Positions 60,661 to 64,000 of a stretch of DNA of 64,000 nt are shown here, one piece after another (position 1 is the first letter of the stretch; each line of letters begins with the position of its first letter). Under the pieces are notes generated by a model. It made no database searches and was not told the origin of the DNA. It saw nothing but the letters and a program-made list of their open reading frames with translations. The DNA comes from Paenibacillus phytohabitans (lineage in GTDB: Bacteria; Bacillota; Bacilli; Paenibacillales; Paenibacillaceae). The DNA is taken from assembly GCF_013141775.1 (NCBI RefSeq), contig NZ_WHOB01000097.1:248001-312000 (forward strand). The letters run 5' to 3'. The translations under genes were made by a program, and so were the position numbers.

Positions 60661-61758
60661 ATGAACAAATCCCGTCATGCGCCCGATATCTGGCTGCTGC
60701 TTCCGATATTGGCTTTGCTGGCCATCGGTATGGTAATGGTATACAGCGCCGGGTCCGTTTTGGGCTTCCGCAATTATGGCGACTCGTTTTATTTTGTCAA
60801 AAGACAGCTGCTGTTCGCAGGCCTGGGTCTTATCGCCATGTTCATCACCGCGAATACGGATTATGTGGTGCTGAAGAAGTTCGCCAGGCCGGCCCTGATT
60901 TTCTGCTTCGTACTGCTGGTGCTGGTGCTGGTTCCCGGCATCGGGGTCGTGCGCGGCGGTGCGCGCAGCTGGCTGGGAATCAGTTCTTTCGGCATTCAGC
61001 CCTCGGAGTTCATGAAGATGGGGATGATCCTCTTTCTCGCCAAATGGCTCGGAACAGAGGATTACGATATTTCCAGCTTCACCCGCGGCCTGCTTCCGCC
61101 GCTTGCGCTGATCGGTTCCGCTTTTGCGCTGATCATGCTCCAGCCGGATCTCGGTACAGGCACTGTCATGTTCGGGGCTGCCTTGATGATGGTCTTCACG
61201 GCAGGGGCCCGGATGAAGCATCTGCTCTCCCTGGGCGCACTGGGTGTTGCCGGGTTCGTGGGGCTTATTGCCGCCGCACCCTACCGTCTGCAGCGGATTA
61301 CGGCCTTCCTGGACCCCTGGTCCGATCCGCTCGGGGCCGGATATCAGATCATACAGTCGCTGTACGCGATTGGACCCGGAGGACTGGGGGGCTTGGGTCT
61401 CGGCATGAGCCGGCAGAAGTACAGCTATGTGCCGGAGCCGCAGACCGATTTTATTTTCTCCATATTGGCTGAGGAGCTGGGGTTTATCGGGGGGCTGGCA
61501 GTGCTGCTGCTCTTCCTGATTCTAATTTGGCGCGGAATGAAGGTAGCGATGAGTCTGCCGGACCGTTTCGGCAGCTATCTGGCCGTAGGTATCGTCTGTA
61601 TGGTTGCTATTCAGGTGATCATCAACATCGGTGTGGTTATCGGCCTGATGCCGGTTACCGGCATTACGCTTCCGCTGATCAGCTATGGAGGCTCATCGCT
61701 GACCCTGATGCTTACAGCCCTTGGCATTCTACTTAATTTATCCCGTTATGCGAGGTGA
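60661..61758 (+). CDS. spoVE: SEDS-family glycosyltransferase SpoVE (FtsW-like)
   Basis: A 365-residue polytopic SEDS protein with about ten helices, polymerising lipid II. Diagnostic segments include GGARSWLGIS, FGIQPSEFMKMGMILF, LQPDLGTGTVMFGAALMM, the YQIIQSLYAIGPGG loop with catalytic-type Asp downstream, and PLISYGGSSLT. Position between murD and murG identifies it as SpoVE, partner of SpoVD in cortex synthesis, although a vegetative FtsW role cannot be excluded. ATG 60661 follows AAGAGGTG; in-frame GTG 60652 overlaps that site. Confidence 0.93.
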   Translation: MNKSRHAPDIWLLLPILALLAIGMVMVYSAGSVLGFRNYGDSFYFVKRQLLFAGLGLIAMFITANTDYVVLKKFARPALIFCFVLLVLVLVPGIGVVRGGARSWLGISSFGIQPSEFMKMGMILFLAKWLGTEDYDISSFTRGLLPPLALIGSAFALIMLQPDLGTGTVMFGAALMMVFTAGARMKHLLSLGALGVAGFVGLIAAAPYRLQRITAFLDPWSDPLGAGYQIIQSLYAIGPGGLGGLGLGMSRQKYSYVPEPQTDFIFSILAEELGFIGGLAVLLLFLILIWRGMKVAMSLPDRFGSYLAVGIVCMVAIQVIINIGVVIGLMPVTGITLPLISYGGSSLTLMLTALGILLNLSRYAR

Positions 61759-61763
61759 AAGAC

Positions 61764-62879
61764 ATGCGTATTGTATTAAGCGGCGGCGGTACGGGCGGAC
61801 ATATCTATCCGGCCGTAGCCGTAGCCAGACAGCTGGAATCCGAAGAAGAGAAATCCGTCTTCCTGTATATCGGGGGCAAACGCGGTCTGGAGAGCAAGCT
61901 TGTTCCCCAAGAGAATCTGCCCTTTAAAGCGATTGATATTACCGGCTTCCGCCGTAAGCTCTCAATGGACAATGTGAAGACGGTAATGCGTTTCCTGAAG
62001 GGGGTGAAGGCCTCCAAAGCCATGCTGCGGGAGTTCAAGCCGGATGTTGTCATCGGCACAGGCGGATATGTCTGCGGGCCGGTAGTGTACGCTGCATCCC
62101 GGCTAGGCATCCCGACGCTTATCCATGAACAGAACGCGATCCCCGGCCTGACCAACCGCTTCCTCAGCCGGTATGCCGATACGGTCGCCGTAAGTTTTGA
62201 AGGCACGGAGCCGGCTTTTCCGGGGGCTAAGAACGTAATCTACACAGGCAACCCCCGGGCAACTACGGTAATGACTGCCAACCCGCAGCGGGGATTCGCT
62301 TCACTGGGGATTCCTGAAGGCAGTACGGTTGTGCTGGTAGTCGGAGGCAGCGGAGGCGCCAGGGCAATTAACCGGGCGATGATTGAAATGGCTCCGTTTG
62401 TGGGTAAGGGTAATGGTGTTCACTATGTGTACGTTACCGGAGAGGCTTATTTCGAGGAAACCCGTAAAGCTGTGCGTGAGAAGCTCGGAAGCTTGCCGAA
62501 CTCCCTGCATATTCTTCCGTATATTCATAATATGCCCGAGGTATTGGCCTGTACTTCACTCATCGTGAACCGGGCGGGGGCATCGTTTCTTGCAGAGATT
62601 ACTGCGCTAGGCATTCCCTCTGTGCTTATCCCTTCTCCCAATGTGACGAATAATCACCAGGAAGCGAATGCCAGACAGCTTGAACGTGAAGGGGCAGCCG
62701 TTGTGCTGCTGGAGAAGGATTTAAGCGGCGACGCACTATTCGCAGCGGTGCATAAGATTATCGGAGCGGACGCTGCACGCCGCAGTATGTCTGATGCCTC
62801 AAGGCGGCTGGGTAAAAGAGACTCCGCCTCGCTGGTTGTCGCCGAGCTCCGCAGATTGGCCGCAGGCCGGAAACGCTAG
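61764..62879 (+). CDS. murG: Lipid II synthase MurG
   Basis: A 371-residue GT-B glycosyltransferase that adds GlcNAc to lipid I on the inner face of the membrane. The G-loop LSGGGTGGHIYPAVAVA opens the protein; HEQNAIPGLTNRFL, VGGSGGARAINRAM and NRAGASFLAEIT follow. ATG 61764 lies behind GAGGTGA, which overlaps the spoVE stop; in-frame GTG 61755 is inside that site. The gene is followed by a structured leader before murA. Confidence 0.97.
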   Translation: MRIVLSGGGTGGHIYPAVAVARQLESEEEKSVFLYIGGKRGLESKLVPQENLPFKAIDITGFRRKLSMDNVKTVMRFLKGVKASKAMLREFKPDVVIGTGGYVCGPVVYAASRLGIPTLIHEQNAIPGLTNRFLSRYADTVAVSFEGTEPAFPGAKNVIYTGNPRATTVMTANPQRGFASLGIPEGSTVVLVVGGSGGARAINRAMIEMAPFVGKGNGVHYVYVTGEAYFEETRKAVREKLGSLPNSLHILPYIHNMPEVLACTSLIVNRAGASFLAEITALGIPSVLIPSPNVTNNHQEANARQLEREGAAVVLLEKDLSGDALFAAVHKIIGADAARRSMSDASRRLGKRDSASLVVAELRRLAAGRKR

Positions 62880-62893
62880 AATCCCGGGCTTAC

Positions 62894-63041
62894 ATTGTCA
62901 CACACGAGAGGTCACGAACATAGGATGATCCTATAATCGTGACAATCACCCAGAGCACTTCCAGTTCATGAAATGTGGAGCGGGGTAGCTTCCCGGCCTA
63001 TTTCTGTTGATCTGTGTACAGGAAGTGCCCAACGGTGGGTG
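62894..63041 (+). promoter_or_regulatory. Structured leader region upstream of murA
   Basis: Several inverted pairs fill the 186-base murG-murA gap. GTCACGA (62911-62917) pairs with TCGTGAC (62937-62943), with inner TAGGAT (62921-62926) / ATCCTA (62928-62933). ATTGTCAC (62894-62901) alternatively pairs with GTGACAAT (62939-62946). A second domain pairs CACCCA (62947-62952) with TGGGTG (63036-63041) and GCACTTCC (62955-62962) with GGAAGTGC (63021-63028). A TATAAT at 62932-62937 is inside the first. It may be a cis-acting leader or an operator plus promoter. Confidence 0.6.
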
Positions 63042-63065
63042 AGCGGTAATCTCGGAGGTGATACA

Positions 63066-64000
63066 TTGGACAAATTGGTGATTGAGGGTGGAAATCCCCT
63101 GTCAGGCACCATACGTATCCATGGAGCGAAAAATGCGGCCCTGCCGATTCTGGCGGCAAGCCTGCTGGCCGAAGGAGTTCACTCACTGCATAATGTGCCG
63201 AAGCTGCTGGACATCGAAACTATGCTGGATATTCTGGAAAGGCTGGGCTGCAGGGCCGTGCATGAAGATGAAACAGTTACGGTCGATACAACCTGCGTCG
63301 CAACCTCCCATGTTCCGGAGGATTTAATGCGGCAGATGAGATCCTCCATTTTTCTAATGGGACCGCTTCTGTCCAGGTTTGGTGAAGTAACGATTTATCA
63401 GCCGGGCGGCTGTGCCATCGGGGAACGCAAAATTGATCTTCACCTGCAGGGTCTGAAGCTGCTCGGGGCGGAGATTGAGGAGACCAGCGGGATGATCTGC
63501 TGCCGGGCTGCCAAACTGACAGGCTGTGATATTCATCTGGATTATCCAAGCGTCGGAGCCACGGAGAATATCATGATGGCTGCCGCTATGGCGGAGGGGA
63601 CCACAACGGTGTCCGGAGCGGCCAGAGAGCCGGAAATTCAGGATCTGCAGAATTTCCTGAATGCGATGGGTGCGCAAATCATCGGTGCGGGAACAGATAC
63701 GATCACCATTCAGGGCGTCTCCAAGCTGTATCCTTGCAATTATGAGGTCATTCCCGACCGGATAGTTGCCGGGACCGTAATGATCGCAGCTGCAGCTACA
63801 AGGGGGAATGTGACGCTCACCCACACCAACGCAGGACACTTGACTTCTCTGATTCATGTTCTGAGGCGTGCCGGTGTTCAAATTACAGTTTGCAATGATA
63901 TAATTAATATCAGCTGTATGGGGCGTCCGCGTGCAGTAGAAAGAATTGTAACCTCCCCGTATCCTTCGTTCCCTACAGATCTGCAATCCCAGGTGATGGT
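63066..64000 (+). CDS. murA: UDP-GlcNAc 1-carboxyvinyltransferase MurA (3' end outside window)
   Basis: The first 311 codons of MurA, open to the window end. It transfers enolpyruvate from PEP to UDP-GlcNAc, the committed step of peptidoglycan synthesis. HGAKNAALPILAASLLA near the start contains the catalytic Lys/Asn; the fosfomycin-target Cys is at about residue 116 in PGGCAIGERKIDLHL. The start is TTG 63066 behind CGGAGGTGATACA. Bacilli often have two MurA copies; whether another exists cannot be seen here. Confidence 0.96.
   Translation, partial: MDKLVIEGGNPLSGTIRIHGAKNAALPILAASLLAEGVHSLHNVPKLLDIETMLDILERLGCRAVHEDETVTVDTTCVATSHVPEDLMRQMRSSIFLMGPLLSRFGEVTIYQPGGCAIGERKIDLHLQGLKLLGAEIEETSGMICCRAAKLTGCDIHLDYPSVGATENIMMAAAMAEGTTTVSGAAREPEIQDLQNFLNAMGAQIIGAGTDTITIQGVSKLYPCNYEVIPDRIVAGTVMIAAAATRGNVTLTHTNAGHLTSLIHVLRRAGVQITVCNDIINISCMGRPRAVERIVTSPYPSFPTDLQSQVM

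Noticed and set aside
1..64000. CRISPR arrays, phage modules, toxin-antitoxin or defence systems
   Set aside because: No regular repeat-spacer array, integrase, transposase, capsid or recognisable defence gene is present. The genes are core functions with conserved neighbours.

Overview
The window is chromosomal DNA of an endospore-forming, low-to-mid GC Bacillota, most likely Paenibacillus or a close Paenibacillaceae relative. The reasons are Bacillus-type gene order in several blocks (pgpH-ybeY-dgkA-cdd-era-yqzL-recO-glyQS, yqxD-dnaG-sigA, typA-ylaH, ylaJ-ylaK, the mraZ-to-murG cluster with spoVD and spoVE), a Bacillus-type RNase P RNA, bacillithiol synthesis (bshC), a meso-diaminopimelate-type MurE, several sporulation genes, and frequent TTG starts behind strong AGGAGG sites. 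No species can be named from sequence alone. I see no prophage, insertion sequence with a transposase, CRISPR array, tRNA or 16S/23S/5S rRNA gene.

Layout. 1-5.1 kb: end of pgpH, then ybeY, dgkA, cdd, era, yqzL (47 codons) and recO, interrupted by two repeat-rich intergenic regions (about 1.60-1.93 kb and 2.35-3.15 kb). 5.1-8.5 kb: glycine T-box leader and glyQS. 8.7-12.2 kb: yqxD-dnaG-sigA macromolecular synthesis block. 12.3-15.6 kb: membrane protein, trmK, Nif3-like gene and rnpB. 15.6-22.9 kb: divergent aminotransferase/MocR regulator pair, a secreted S8 protease with an unusually long N-terminal region, ypuI-like, DUF1540, DUF4190-like and lytic transglycosylase genes. 22.9-27.7 kb: cysteine desulfurase-thiI pair, two divergent TerC paralogues and a membrane protein. 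27.9-34.1 kb: typA-ylaH, an LCP-family gene, a PNPOx-like protein, ylaJ and ylaK. 34.1-39.9 kb: structured intergenic DNA, an orphan solute-binding protein facing a coiled-coil exported protein, DUF2626, an RsfA-like regulator, panE-like and DUF3397 genes. 40.0-45.8 kb: oppABCDF peptide importer with a terminator between oppA and oppB. 45.9-48.9 kb: bshC and a short-type S-adenosylhomocysteine hydrolase. 49.0-64.0 kb: division and cell-wall cluster mraZ-rsmH-ftsL-pbpB-spoVD-murE-murF-mraY-murD-spoVE-murG-murA (murA runs off the end).

The genes are mostly housekeeping: translation and RNA maturation (ybeY, era, glyQS, trmK, thiI, rnpB, typA, rsmH), replication and transcription (dnaG, sigA, recO), and peptidoglycan precursor synthesis with vegetative and sporulation-specific septal synthases. 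The most interesting material is non-coding: a MITE-like element and a 250-bp direct duplication upstream of era, 65-bp repeats in the cdd leader, phased octamers between the aminotransferase and its MocR regulator, a nested stem-loop at 34.34 kb, an operator-like palindrome on the bshC promoter, 10-bp-spaced MraZ boxes and a highly structured murA leader. I found no convincing undescribed multi-gene system; the window is largely conserved core genome.
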